DNA of 64,000 nt, taken from the NCBI RefSeq assembly GCF_945859685.1, contig NC_079147.1:193609174-193673173 (forward strand). Direction: 5' to 3'. Of the stretch, positions 12,620 through 24,129 are shown piece by piece; the first letter of the stretch is position 1, and each line of letters begins with the position of its first letter. The translations under genes were made by a program, and so were the position numbers. The notes beneath the pieces are model-generated. The model was not told the DNA's origin and searched no databases. It saw nothing but the letters and a program-made list of their open reading frames with translations. This DNA is from Eupeodes corollae. Taxonomy: Eukaryota > Arthropoda > Insecta > Diptera > Syrphidae.

Positions 12620-14217
12620 ATCAAGGGAGGTCTGGAATTATTAAGGGAGGTCTGACAAAATCAAGGAAGGTCTGGAGATTTTAAGGAAGGCCTAGAAATA
12701 TCAAGGAAGGTCTGGAAATGTCAAGGGGGATCTATGAAAATCAAGGGAGGTCTAGAAATATCAAGGAAGGTCTGCAGATTTCAAGGGAGGTCTAGAATAA
12801 TCAAGGGAGGTCTGAAAAATCAAGGGATATCTGGAAATATCAAGGAAGTTTTGGTGATTTCAAGGCAGGTCTGGAGGTTTTAAGGGAGTTCTAGAGATTT
12901 CAAGGGAGGTCTGGTGATATTAAGGGAGGTCTGGAGATTTCAAGGGAGGTTTAGAAATATCAAGGTAGGTCTGGAGATTTCAAGGGAGGTCTAGAAATAT
13001 CAAGGGAGGCCTGGAGATTTCAAGGGAGTTCTAGAATAATCAAGGGAGTTCTGGAAATATCAACGAAGGTCTAGAAATATCAACGGAGGTCTGGAGATTT
13101 CAATTGAGGTCTAGACAAATCAAGGGAGGTCTGGAAATATCAAGGGAGGTCTGGAGATTTCAAGGGAGGTCTAGAAAAATCAAGGGAGGTCTGGAAATAT
13201 TAAGGGAGGTCTGGTGATTTCAAGGGAGGCCTGGAGATTTCAAGGGAGGCCTGGAGTGGAGATTTCAAGGGAGGTATAGACAAATCAAGGGAGGTCTAGA
13301 AATATCAAGGAAGGTCTGGAAATATCAAAGAAGGTCTAGAAAAATCAAGGGACGCCTGGAGAATTCAAGGGAGGTATAGAAAAATCAAGGGAGGTTTGGA
13401 AATATCAAGGAAGGTCTGCAGATTTGAAGGGAGGTCTAGAAATATCAAGAGAGGTCTAGAAAAATCAAGGGAAGTCTGGATATATCAAGGGAGGTCTGAA
13501 AATATCAAGGGAGGTCTAGAAATATCAAATAAGATCTAGAAATATTAAGGGAGGCCTGGAGATTTCAAGGGAGGTGTAAAGATATCAAGGAAGATCTTGA
13601 GATTTCAAGGGAGGTCTTGAAAAAATCAAGGGAGGTCTGGAAACATCAAAGAAGGTCTAGAAATATCATAGGAGGTCTGGTGATTTCAAGGCAGGTCTGG
13701 AGATTTCAAGGGAGGTCTAGAAAAATCAAGGGCGGTCTGGAAATATCAAGGGAGGCTTGGAGATTTTAAGGGAGGTCTAGAAAAATCAAGTTAGGTCTAG
13801 AAATATCAAGGGGGGTCTGGTGATTTCAAGGCAGGTCTGGAGATTTTAAGGGAGTTCAAGAGATTTCAAGGGAGAACTGGTGATTTCAAGGAAGGTCTGA
13901 AGATTTCAAGGGAAGTCTAGAAAATCAAGGGAGGTCTGGAAATATCAAGGGAGGTCTGGATATTTCAAGCTCTAAAAAAATCAAGGGAGTTCTGGAAATA
14001 TCAAAGAAGGTCTAGAAATATCAAGGGAGGTCTAGAGATTTCAAGGAGGTCAGGAGATTTTAATTGAGGTCTAGAAAAATCAAGGGAGGTCTGGAAATAT
14101 CAAGAGAGGTCTGGTGATTTCAAGGCACGTCTGGAGGACTAAAGTTTTAAAGGGAGTTCTAGAAATATCAAGGAAGATCATGTGATTACAAGGGAGGTCT
14201 TGAAAAATCAAGGTACG
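12620..14217 (+). repeat. Minisatellite, about 80 copies of a 20-bp unit
   Basis: Continuous tandem array of a 20-bp unit of form TCAAGGGAGGTCTRGARAWW, with unit lengths of 19-21 bp. The first half (CAAGGGAGGTCT) is the constant part; the second half alternates between a few variants (CTAGAAATAT, CTGGAGATTT, CTGGTGATTT, CTAGAAAAAT), which gives an irregular higher-order pattern. The unit is not a multiple of three and no long reading frame crosses the array, so it is unlikely to code for protein. Copies near both ends are more diverged. Confidence 0.95.
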
Positions 14218-15575
14218 TCAATTTTGAAAACTACCGCGGAATAAAAACCGAAAATTATGATTTTCCACAGCAGTTCACGAAATATAGCAATAGGTGATTA
14301 GTTCTTTAACGATAGTAGAATATTCGTTGTTAAAGAATTTAAGTGTTTGGGAATTAAAATAAAGTGTCACAAAATCTTTGATGCTGTCCAAAAAAAACAC
14401 CGTTTATAACCATCTGAAACAATTGTTTGCTTCAAGTTTTAATTTCCCTAGCAATTCTATCATTTCAGCTTTTTATCGATTTATGAAATGAGAAATAAAT
14501 ATTATATGAAAATCAATTTGACATTTGAGTTATCATTTTCCAGATTTTGAGTGAAACTCTGATAAAATGTCATAGCTTCAACCTTAAGAATATTCTACTG
14601 AAAACTGAACAGTTACACTAACACGATTTACAATTGTGTTCCATTCGCATATTTTATTTAACATTTTTGTATTGACAAACTTTCAAAATTAAAAAAATAA
14701 TAAGACAAATTTAATTTCGTGAAAATCCCAGTTTCACCGCGCTTATTTTTGTCAATACTTAAAGTTTGGGTAAAAATTTTTCCAATTTGTAAACAATTCT
14801 TCACTCCTGTGAATACAGCTTTAAGAACCATAAATTAACGCAAACATTAATTTTAAAATACAAGTATTTTACAAAACGTATTACTAACTGATAGTCGTAA
14901 AATTCAGTCAAACCAATTAAATCTTTTTCTGACCAATTTGTCTTTTTTTATTTGATTTTTCAGACCACCTGGTGGAACCTGCTAACTGCTCTGTTGGTTC
15001 CAAGGAACATACTTTTAAGGACAAAATTGTATTTGGACACATTAAATATGGCAAAGTTTAATCTTACTATTTCCAATAACATATCGTCTATCGAAATACT
15101 CAGTCAAGAAATAAAAATAAGTAAGTAGGTGTTATTCCAATGCAATTTATATTTATTAACAGTTTACTGATTTATTACAACTTGCTGCTTGCGCATAAAA
15201 AGGCGTTCGAATTTAATTTAATATCGCTAGATACTGTGAATTACATATTTTTTTCTTTTTTCTTATTTATTTATATTTATAAAGTCAACAGCGAAAAATT
15301 TAACAACCTACTAAAAAATACCAAACCAATCGATTATTTAAAACCACGTATCTAATGTACGTTACCATAGTTATGGGTTATATGGCTATGACAGGTTGCC
15401 TGTGGCCAGATGGAGAGAATGGAAAAAGAACGCCTTCACGGTTTGATTCTTTGATAGAATTATATAGCTTTCGATAGTGCAGTCATCGATCTATACTAAA
15501 TTAAATAAGTTTTTAATCGGTTTTAAGTGACAGTTTATTGGGAAAGTTCATAATGTCGGACTTAGACTGTCTCTT
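14218..15575. other. AT-rich spacer, no gene seen
   Basis: No coding region was recognised between the minisatellite and the 3' end of gamma-tubulin copy 1. A short frame at 15140-15355 is low in complexity. Confidence 0.55.
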
Positions 15576-15581
15576 TTTATT
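15576..15581 (-). terminator. Polyadenylation signal for gamma-tubulin copy 1
   Basis: TTTATT on the plus strand gives AATAAA on the minus strand, about 29 bp beyond the stop codon at 15610-15612. It would give a short 3' untranslated region. Confidence 0.5.
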
Positions 15582-15609
15582 TTAATTTTCCAACAAAAAA
15601 TAATTATAT

Positions 15610-18600
15610 TTAATTAAAATTCAAATAATTAGCTTGTGTAGCAGCTTCATACTCCAGAGCTAAATTATTGACAAAATCTCTGGATAAATCCAGCTCAGCT
15701 AGATCATCTTTGAACATATCCTCACGTTTGAATTGATCCAAGAAAGCTCCACGTTTCTTTAGTTTGTCATATTGACTCAATGATCGATTGAAAAGTGAAC
15801 TTATTCCGGTATGATTGGCCAACATCAAACCGGATACCTTGTGACTGCTTTGAACATAGGGACTACTGCGCGAAAGTGCTACTTGTATACTTGCCGGTCC
15901 CCATGGTATAAATTGAGCTAATTTACGTTCACGAATGCGTTGGAGGGATTTATGCACCTGTGTCGGATCAACTTCACCCTGAAAATAAATCAATTATCTG
16001 TCATTAAAACTTTGCTTTTCCATTGCTAATCGAATCATTTTGTTTTAAATCTTTTAATGTGTCAATTTCCAAAATTATTGGATTCCATTGGGGTCAAATA
16101 AATTAATTTACTTTTGATCTATATATCTACAAATTTGGAAAACATATTACGCGGCAATAACAATACAAATATAGGGCCTATTTCTTTTTACCCTAAGCAC
16201 TTTAAATAAGTTCTGAGCATAAGTTAAGCAGAGTTCATCGATTTATTTATTAAATACACTTAAGAATTAAATTGTCAATAGTTTTAGTAATTGTCATCTC
16301 AAGTTCTGTCCTTTTATTTAGAGCTCATAAAGCGCCCTACAAGCTGGTTCAGAAAAATAATCACAAACCGAGCGCTCTGATGTACATATCTAAAAAAATA
16401 AACACATCATATTTTGACAGCTCACTTCCCTGCTCGAAACTCAAAAAGACAAACGCCTATAATTACCAATTGTCAGTTTGTTAAGTGTAGTTTTCATTAG
16501 TGTTTAAATAAATTCGATTCACAATGGCTGCGTTCAATCTCGTGTTGGATAGGGTATCTTGGATAGGTGGATTTTTAGACAGCTGTCAAAAAATAAAAAC
16601 AACTTTCAGTTGTTCACAAAAAGCAGAGAAACATTTAAGCTTCGAAGTCAAAATTGTTGTAAGATAAAACATTTAATGGATAATTCAACTGATCCGTCGG
16701 ATTGGTCATCTACAAAACGAGAACAAAATACGTCTATTTTGAAATTTTAAAAAATTGATCATAATTACGTTCTGAAATTCTGAGGCAAAAAGCTTTTTTA
16801 TCGTCTATTATGTACAGAACATCCTCAAATACAACTTCTACTAACATTTTGTACCTTTTTGTTTACCAACAAATACAAAAGCTGAAATCAATTTTCAAGT
16901 TTCTTGAAATTCAACCATGTGTTGAATCAGCTGTTCTATCAGATACCTACATACCCCAGAAATTCTTGAATACCTTTGGATTCCTTTCTTGACATCTCAG
17001 CTGTTTTTGATCAGCTATTATTTTACACGTAAAATACTAAAAAAAAAAAGTTATCCTGATACCCTACCTGTCTGAGATTGAACTCAGCCAATTTTTTCAC
17101 AAAACATCGGAATATTTGGTAGCTGTCAGTGTGACAGGATTTGTTATCACATATTTGATTTCTACAGTTTATATATCTAAAAGTTTTGAGAATTTTCTCT
17201 GGCAGATTTACACAAATTAGCTTTTCTTACAGCAATAGTGAGAAATGTTGTTTATTTTTCTGAAAATACAGAAATCTCTGTAATCTATGAAATGCAATGG
17301 GGTTTTTCATGGGTAAAGTAAATTAATTTATTTTTGATTTAGATCTGTCAAAATATAAATTCCTTCTGGTTTTGCATTCCAAGGGTCGAAAGAATTGATT
17401 TTATTCTGATATAAGATCAAATATAGAGATCTTGAGTTTTAGACAGATTAACTCCTTATGCTTATACAATTTAAAAAAATGTTTAGCTAGAAATGTGACA
17501 GCTTTAACGCATTCGTTAACACGTAGGTACACAAAAAAATCAATTTTTGAAGGAAATCTCAATTTACCCATTGAATTTAAGGTCGAGATCTGAACTTTCC
17601 GTTCGAGTACGCCATTAACGTTTCAAACGACATAAATACGTAAAACAATTTATTAACTTGCAACCGACTTTATAGATCTGTTCTAAACCTTGACCAAAAC
17701 TTCCAATTGTCAACAATTGTTGCTCAAATGGTGTTCCATGTATACATTTGGTTATTTTGGACTCAACGAATGCTCATGAGAGAGTAAACTAACATCCCGT
17801 CTTGAAAAATTCTGCCCAAGAAATTTTTTTGGGAGGAAATTATGGAGCTGTCAATTGTAATATTGCGGTACGTAAATTGATGAAACCATACTTTTTGTCA
17901 GTTTTCCTCTCTTTGAGAAATTTATCCCCACTCTTCAAAATTTGACGGACCAACAATTTTTGCCCAAAAATCTTGGTAACAGGCAATTTATTGAAAAAAG
18001 TTAGAATAATTTACCTGAATTATATTTAAAATCGATATATAACAATGATGATTCGTCTTATCCGGTCCCATTGACACCATCATGTTTTTCGGCTGAAGCA
18101 GACGCCTCATCACATCAAGCACTGTTGTCTTGCGGACGTTTATAGTTTGCTAAAAAATAAATCCCTCATCAGTCAAAATTATATTTACTTGTCAAACATT
18201 CATAATGGTTGACACTTTCGTCAACGGCATCATTGTGACATTGTGACAAAAAAAACGTCATATGAATCTTTAAAAAACTCACATCATGCTCTGTGGTCAG
18301 AGGAGTATACCCGGTCATCAAGAAGTGCAATTGAGGTGTAGGAATAAGCGGTGCAGTCAGACCGATCATGTTGTTGTTCATATACGACGGATAGCGCAAT
18401 GTTGTCGTGCTCACTGACATAATCGTCGAAACCAATGTATTGATCTGAGTAAAGCTCGGATTTTCAATGTGCAATCGATCAGTGGCAATTCTATTCAACG
18501 CTGTATTATCCAACACGACAACACAATCAGCACTCTTGGTCAATCGTTTCAATGTCAACATTGAATTATACGGCTGCACAACGACGTCACTGATCTCGTC

Positions 18601-19257
18601 CTGATTAGGAAAAACACTGTAGGTCTGAAGTAGTTTTTTCGGGAAACGATCAGCTAATCGTTCCATAATATACGATCCCATTCCCGAACCAGTTCCACCA
18701 GCAATCGAATGACAGAGCACAAATCCCTCTAAACTGTCACTACCTTCAGCTTCACGATCAATTATATCGAATACTTCCTCGTGTAGTTTTTCACCTTGGC
18801 TATAGCCAGAAGCCCAATTGTTGCCAGCTCCACCACCATGTTTTGAGAGAAATACATTCTCTGGATTATAAAGCTTTGAGAAAATATGTTTATGTGAATT
18901 TCCACTCTGTGATAACTTGGACTCCATCTTCTTACCTTGGCATATGGAGAACTCATGATATTGTGAATGACTCTCGGCTCTAAGTCCAATAAAACCGATC
19001 TTGGAATATAATGATTGTCATCAGCTTGATAGAAGAATACATCTTTTCTATCCAAGCCATCACTGGCGAAGTCCTCTAACACGCCATTAGGTGAGATTCC
19101 ATGTTCGAGACATAAACGTTTCCAGAATTCAAAGCCAACTTTAAAGAATATATATACATTTTTGTCTACTTGTGGAACTTATGTGGGGAATATTGTGGTG
19201 GTTCTTACTTTGATTCCCACATTGACCCAATTGTAAAGTTATTATTTCACTCGGCAT
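15610..19257 (-). CDS. Gamma-tubulin, copy 1
   Basis: Encodes a 448-residue gamma-tubulin, the GTP-binding protein of gamma-tubulin complexes that nucleates microtubules at centrosomes and spindles. Exons on the minus strand: 19257-19209, 19138-18936, 18873-18283, 18149-18015 and 15978-15610. All introns have GT/AG ends and the phases join without a stop. The protein starts 'MPSEIITLQLGQCGNQ'. The tubulin loop 'AGGTGSGMGS' is near residues 142-151, and the C-terminal core holds 'RKTTVLDVMRRLLQPKNMM' and 'RERKLAQFIPWGPASIQVA'. The tail ends in 'YLNFN'. Intron 4 is 2036 bp and carries a miniature transposon. Compared with copy 2 the gene is richer in A/T at third positions, and its second exon is undivided. 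It lies head to head with RtcB. Flies are known to keep one somatic and one maternal/germline gamma-tubulin; which role this copy has cannot be read from the sequence. Confidence 0.95.
16523..17095. mobile_element. Miniature inverted-repeat transposon in gamma-tubulin intron 4
   Basis: The left end (16525 onward, TGGCTGCGTTCAATCTC) is mirrored by the right end (reverse complement of 17090 downward, TGGCTGAGTTCAATCTC), and both continue into a shared TAGGGTATC block. This gives terminal inverted repeats of about 35 bp around some 570 bp without transposase coding. A direct repeat TTCACAA touches the left end (16518-16524) and recurs at 17096-17102, 5 bp past the right end; it may be the target-site duplication. 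The inner left part matches, in inverse orientation, the repeat block at 50695-51010, so the element belongs to a family spread through this window. Confidence 0.7.
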
Positions 19258-20422
19258 ATTTTATAAACTATTAAAACTAAATAAATTAACAAATAATAAA
19301 ATTTCCAAGAACATACAAGTTTTTTTACTGACAATAACAGAGTAACGGGCTGTTATGTGTCACGTTATCGAATCTTATAACGGCTTTCTGTTAATCATAA
19401 TCAAACAAAACTGCCCAGTTCAGATTAGATTAAAGATCGCAACCTTATTAAATAAAATTGCATTTTCAAATGGCACAGTTTTCTGTCAGTTTCTTTTTAA
19501 AATAAACATTAATCAATTTAATACAAATATTTTGTTATTTACATCTGTCATGTATGTAATTGTAACAAATTTTTTGACAGGAATGGTGGAAATATTAAGA
19601 GTTGGGCGTTCTATCGAATTGTTATCAATAATGTCATTTATGTCAAAAATAAAATCTTACGAAATTACATGAGAGGTAAAAAGTAAGATGACGATTAGTG
19701 ACATTTTGTTACGTTTAGTTATGTGACAATTTTATGTATAAAACTATGTTTGCATTCTCAGAACTGTGACAGCTCTTAACAACAACTTTTTTCAATAACA
19801 AGTTCAGGCGACATAATGGACTTGAAAGTAAGGCAAGTTCTTAATATTTGAAATGCGAGATGTCAAAATGATGCATTAAAACTGTCAATTTTTTGGGAAG
19901 TTGACTGGGAAGTAAGTCAAGAAAAATCTCCCTAACTATCAACTCAAGTGTACTTACATAGGTCAAAAATGACATTTTATTGTGTTTTTTTCATTCTACT
20001 GAGAGTTGAACTTTATTTCTCTATGATTGATTTTTTTTATCAAGTTTTAAAAGAAATATTCAAGTTTTATTTCTTTACAATACAAATTAGAAATTGTGAT
20101 GGATTTGTAGCTTTCCTGAGGAGTGTTTTGTAGACATTGATTTTTTTGGTAGTTTTTGTATATATGACATTTAAAAAACTAACTAGTTGTCTTGACAAAA
20201 ATTTACTTTCAAAGAATGCAGTGGACTACAAGTACGGTCTCGTTGACAGAAAAGTGTCTCTATGAACGGTGTCAAATCTTAACACCATTTAGTGACCAGG
20301 AAGCCATAATTTCTTGTTTCGTGCGGTTTGTTGCAACATCTTGTTGGAACCAAAAGTTGTGTTTAATTCGGATCATCATTTTGAATGAGCTTGTATTTCG
20401 ATGATGCACATACCTTTTGACA

Positions 20423-20464
20423 GGCCCTAGTTCACACAGGACTGTAGCGCCACCTTTAGTGAGT
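20423..20464 (+). mobile_element. 42-bp LINE/SINE 3'-tail insertion with target-site duplication
   Basis: The segment consists only of the RTE-type LINE 3' terminus (CCCTAGTTCACACAGGACTG, then TAGCGCCACCTTTAGTGAGT). It is flanked by the 15-bp direct repeat ACATACCTTTTGACA at 20408-20422 and 20465-20479. This is what a very short, 5'-truncated retrotransposition event leaves behind. Confidence 0.85.
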
Positions 20465-20880
20465 ACATACCTTTTGACATCGGTTACTCTCCAATCTCAT
20501 CAAATTTGTACGCAACTTTTATTTTGCTTGCGTTTTCGTCGATTATGCCACCATATAATCATGTTTATATTTGAATCACCATTTTTGGATTGCATGATTA
20601 TAAAGCGATACATTCATACATATATGACAAAAAACTCAACTAATATTATGGCACTTCCAATGACATCTAAATTTAATAGCTGTCAAATGCCAGCGCTACC
20701 AACTTTAAAACGTGCATCTAATATTGTGACCCTTCAAATGACAACAAATAAAGTATTGTCATATTTTAAGTACGCAAGTATGAGTTTTCTATGTTAACAA
20801 CAATTCATTTAAGCGTCAAATATAGTGTCGCTAGTGCGTAAGAGTGTCATGCCGGAAAGAAAATTATCAGATCATTTAAG

Positions 20881-20970
20881 AGTAAATCTTGTCATAAAAA
20901 GTGCTTTCTCAAGAACTGTAGATCCCCTCCATCCCTGACTATATTACTCATACACAGAAATGGTTACGCC
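20881..20970 (+). mobile_element. SINE body fragment
   Basis: Resembles the SINE piece at 4240-4330: both contain TCTTGTCAT(A/G)AAAAGTGCTTTC followed by a GTAGATCCCC-type block, and this copy keeps the CTCCATCCCTGA block seen in the copies at 27840 and 58240. Neither the tRNA head nor the 3' tail is present. Confidence 0.55.
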
Positions 20971-22242
20971 ACCAAATTTTTTTTTGAAACAAATGTTTTA
21001 CTTTGACAGTTTAGCACTTTGAACTTGTGGATATGGAACGATGTGATGACGTCGTTTTGTAACATAGTGTTACAATTCTGGTATTTAAAAATAGTTAGAA
21101 AAAGAACAGACCTCAGACGTTAAGTCTTTTCAGCACAACTTAAAAATGTAATTGTGCTCCAAACTATTTTACTAACGTTTTTTTCTTATACGATTTGGAC
21201 AATATTACCAAACCTTTGGGCGTTAAGACCTGTTTGGGTTTTATGAAATTTTAAATGAAAAGAAACTGTTAAAAACATCAATATATTAAAATGTCATATC
21301 GTAAGAAAATTCCGAAAAAAGATCAATGACATCGCCCAAATCAATTTTAAAGTATAATAAAGCCCATATTACCAATTGACATACCGCTTAAAAGCTGTCA
21401 TGTGTTTTAACATTTGCACATTCATCAAACAAAAAAATGACGTTTCTTAGTGACAACTTTTTTGACGTTTCTCTTTTTGGACTTTATGTCATTTTATGAT
21501 GGAAATCATAATCGTCGTTATGCCCAAAATAAATGTCACAAAGCTCAACAAATTGAAAATTCTTTTCGGCAAATTCAAAACTATTCAGCCTTATTTTTGG
21601 GCGTTACGACATTCGCTTTGGGTTTTCTTTCGTTTCTTTAACCTTTTGGGATTTGTTACCGGTTTTTGGATATTTTAGGATCTGACACAATTGACGGCTA
21701 AATAGATTTCTTAACATAAATGTGTTGTTCAGAATGCATTAAAACTGTTCTAACATTGCTAATACACAGGAATTAGAATGAGAGTCTTAAGTCCTTTAGA
21801 TCTAGTTCTTTACTAGCTGTTGTAACTCCTTATTTATTTTTAAATTAAGTCATTTATACCTGATTTTCTCAAACAATGTGCATTAGGTATCAAAAAGAAA
21901 TTATTTGTAGATAAACTAATAAAAACTCTTGTATGTTAACCCACCCCTCAAGTACGTCATTGTGAATCATCCATATGCTTGACACTTTGACGTTTGCATC
22001 TTCTTTCGTATGTATTTATTGTCACTATTCTAACCTAACCACGAACCGCACCGGCTTGATTTCATACTTGGCTTTATTTGTAGCAAATTTTAATTTGATA
22101 AAATTGATTTCATCATTTTGCAAATAAACTGATACTCGAAGCACTGCATTGATTACTCAGTTGCATTTCATCATTCAATTTCAATCAAACAAAAGTGTCT
22201 TAATTTAAGTTGTGAAGTGCAAAAGCAAACAAAAACTAAAAA

Positions 22243-23902
22243 ATGGTTGTCCGTCCGTACAACGATGAACTTAAATATCTGGAAAAGGTCTCCGACCACT
22301 GTTGGAAGATCAAGAAAGGCTTCCAACCCAACATGAATGTCGAAGGCTGCTTCTATGTCAATTCCCGCCTGGAGAAACTCATGTTAGACGAGCTGAGAAA
22401 CTCCTGTCGTCCGGGAGCTGTTGGTGGTTTCTTGCCGGGAGTCAAACAAATCGCTAACGTAGCAGCTCTTCCGGGAATTGTAGGACGATCCATTGGATTA
22501 CCGGACATCCATTCCGGTTATGGATTTGCCATTGGCAATATGGCAGCATTCGATATCAACGATCCACTGAGTATAGTCTCCCCCGGAGGAGTGGGCTTCG
22601 ATATCAATTGTGGGGTGCGTTTGTTGAGGACAAATCTGTTCGAGAAGGACGTTCAGCCCCTGAAGGAACAACTGGCTCAATCTCTGTTCGATCACATCCC
22701 CGTGGGTGTTGGATCGAAGGGTATCATTCCAATGAATGCCAAAGATCTCGAGGAGGCTCTGGAAATGGGCATGGACTGGTCCCTGCGAGAGGGTTACGTC
22801 TGGGCCGAAGACAAGGAGCATTGCGAGGAGTACGGTCGCATGCTGAATGCTGATCCCTCAAAAGTCAGCATGCGCGCCAAGAAACGAGGTCTTCCCCAAT
22901 TGGGTACACTCGGAGCGGGCAACCACTACGCCGAGATCCAAGTGGTCGAGGAGATCTACGACAAATGGAGTGCCAGCAAAATGGGCATCGAAGAGAAGGG
23001 ACAAGTAAGTTGCTGTGGTGTCTTCTTTGTCCTTGTGGCTTGAAATAAAACAAAATTGCAATGATTTTCTAGGTCTGTGTGATGATCCACTCGGGAAGTC
23101 GTGGTTTTGGCCATCAAGTCGCCACCGACGCTCTCGTCCAAATGGAAAAAGCCATGAAGAGGGACAAAATCGACACGAACGACCGTCAATTGGCCTGCGC
23201 CCGAATCAACAGTGTCGAGGGCCAGGATTACCTCAAGGCAATGGCTGCCGCAGCCAACTTTGCCTGGGTCAATCGCAGTTCCATGACTTTCCTAACCCGT
23301 CAGGCTTTTGCCAAGATGTTCCAAACCACACCCGATGACCTGGACATGCACATAATCTACGACGTCTCTCACAACATCGCCAAAATCGAGAACCACATGG
23401 TCGACGGAAAGGAGAAGAAGCTTCTGGTCCACAGGAAGGGTTCAACTCGCGCCTTCCCTCCACATCATCCTCTCATTCCGGTAGACTACCAGCTCACTGG
23501 TCAACCAGTGTTGGTGGGTGGTACAATGGGAACATGCAGTTATGTTCTCACTGGCACTGAGAAGGGAATGTTGGAAACTTTTGGATCAACTTGTCATGGA
23601 GCTGTGAGTTCTTGAGACACAAAACCAAAGCAAAAAGAATTTTTAATCTCCCGTTCTCTTTTTTTTTCATGCAGGGACGTGCTCTTTCACGTGCAAAATC
23701 CCGACGGAATCTCGATTATAAACAAGTTCTAGAGAAACTGGACACAATGGGCATTGCAATTCGTGTTGCATCACCCAAATTGGTTATGGAAGAAGCTCCT
23801 GAGTCCTACAAGGACGTCACAGATGTCGTGGATACGTGCCATGCGGCAGGAATAAGCAAGAAGTGTATAAAACTTCGACCAATCGCTGTAATAAAGGGAT
23901 AG
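22243..23902 (+). CDS. RtcB: RNA-splicing ligase RtcB (tRNA ligase complex catalytic subunit)
   Basis: 506-residue RtcB, the GTP- and metal-dependent ligase that joins a 3'-phosphate or 2',3'-cyclic-phosphate end to a 5'-OH. It acts in tRNA exon ligation and, in animals, in XBP1-type mRNA splicing. Exons: 22243-23004, 23073-23603 and 23675-23902; all introns have GT/AG ends and phase 0. The full set of family residues is present, each offset by one from human RTCB: Cys123 in 'FDINCGVR', His228 in 'GAGNHYAE', His260 in 'MIHSGSRG', His354 in 'DVSHNIAK' and the guanylylated His429 in 'GSTCHGAGR'. Length is nearly identical to the human 505 residues. Codon use is markedly GC-richer than in gamma-tubulin copy 1. 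It is divergent from copy 1 (3 kb) and convergent with copy 2 (227 bp between stop codons). The start is the first in-frame ATG, beginning 'MVVRPYNDELKYL', as in the family. Confidence 0.97.
23890..23895 (+). terminator. AATAAA overlapping the last codons of RtcB
   Basis: AATAAA lies within the final codons (Val-Ile-Lys-Gly-stop) of RtcB. No other AATAAA is seen on the plus strand in the next 200 bp. If used, the 3' untranslated region would be only about 10-25 nt, compatible with the tight tail-to-tail neighbour. Confidence 0.35.
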
Positions 23903-23929
23903 AGAAACCGACAATTGATTTTGTTTTAA

Positions 23930-23993
23930 TTTATTTAATTTAAGAAGAACATAAAAAGAGAACAAAAACTAACGGTAAAATGTGATTTTTAAT
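23930..23993 (-). terminator. Candidate polyadenylation signals for gamma-tubulin copy 2
   Basis: On the minus strand there is ATTAAA at 23993-23988 and AATAAA at 23935-23930, about 140 and 200 bp beyond the stop codon of copy 2. Use of the second would bring the two convergent transcripts to within a few bases of each other or make them overlap. Confidence 0.35.
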
Positions 23994-24129
23994 GAAAAAG
24001 GTCTTTTTTGAGGTTAAGAGACAAACAAAGAACATGAAAAACTTAGAGAGCGTAAAAACACAACAAATTGTGGATCAAAAACAAAAATACTTAAAGTGCA
24101 AAGGGGACGACATTTTACTCAAGGCCTTC

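Larger units (their letters stand above)
19258..22242. other. Divergent intergenic region rich in TGTCA/TGACA motifs
   Basis: The 3 kb between the start codons of gamma-tubulin copy 1 and RtcB must hold both promoters. No coding exon is recognisable; frames at 19355-19672 and 20417-20797 look like chance. Counting by eye, the pentamer TGTCA or its complement TGACA occurs about 34 times between 19330 and 21960, several-fold above what base composition predicts. The region also contains a 42-bp retrotransposed tail and a SINE fragment, listed separately. Confidence 0.6.

Noticed and set aside
12620..14217. CRISPR-like array
   Set aside because: The units are directly adjacent with no unique spacers, the repeat varies in half of its bases, and the context is a eukaryotic genome. 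It is a minisatellite.
12620..14217. Protein-coding repeat
   Set aside because: The 20-bp unit is out of frame with triplets and no long reading frame crosses it.
19355..19672. 105-codon frame between gamma-tubulin copy 1 and RtcB
   Set aside because: Low-complexity, AT-driven composition and no exon context; part of the motif-rich intergenic region.
22498..23463. Frames overlapping RtcB on both strands
   Set aside because: They are shadows of a highly conserved enzyme whose full catalytic set is present in the main frame.
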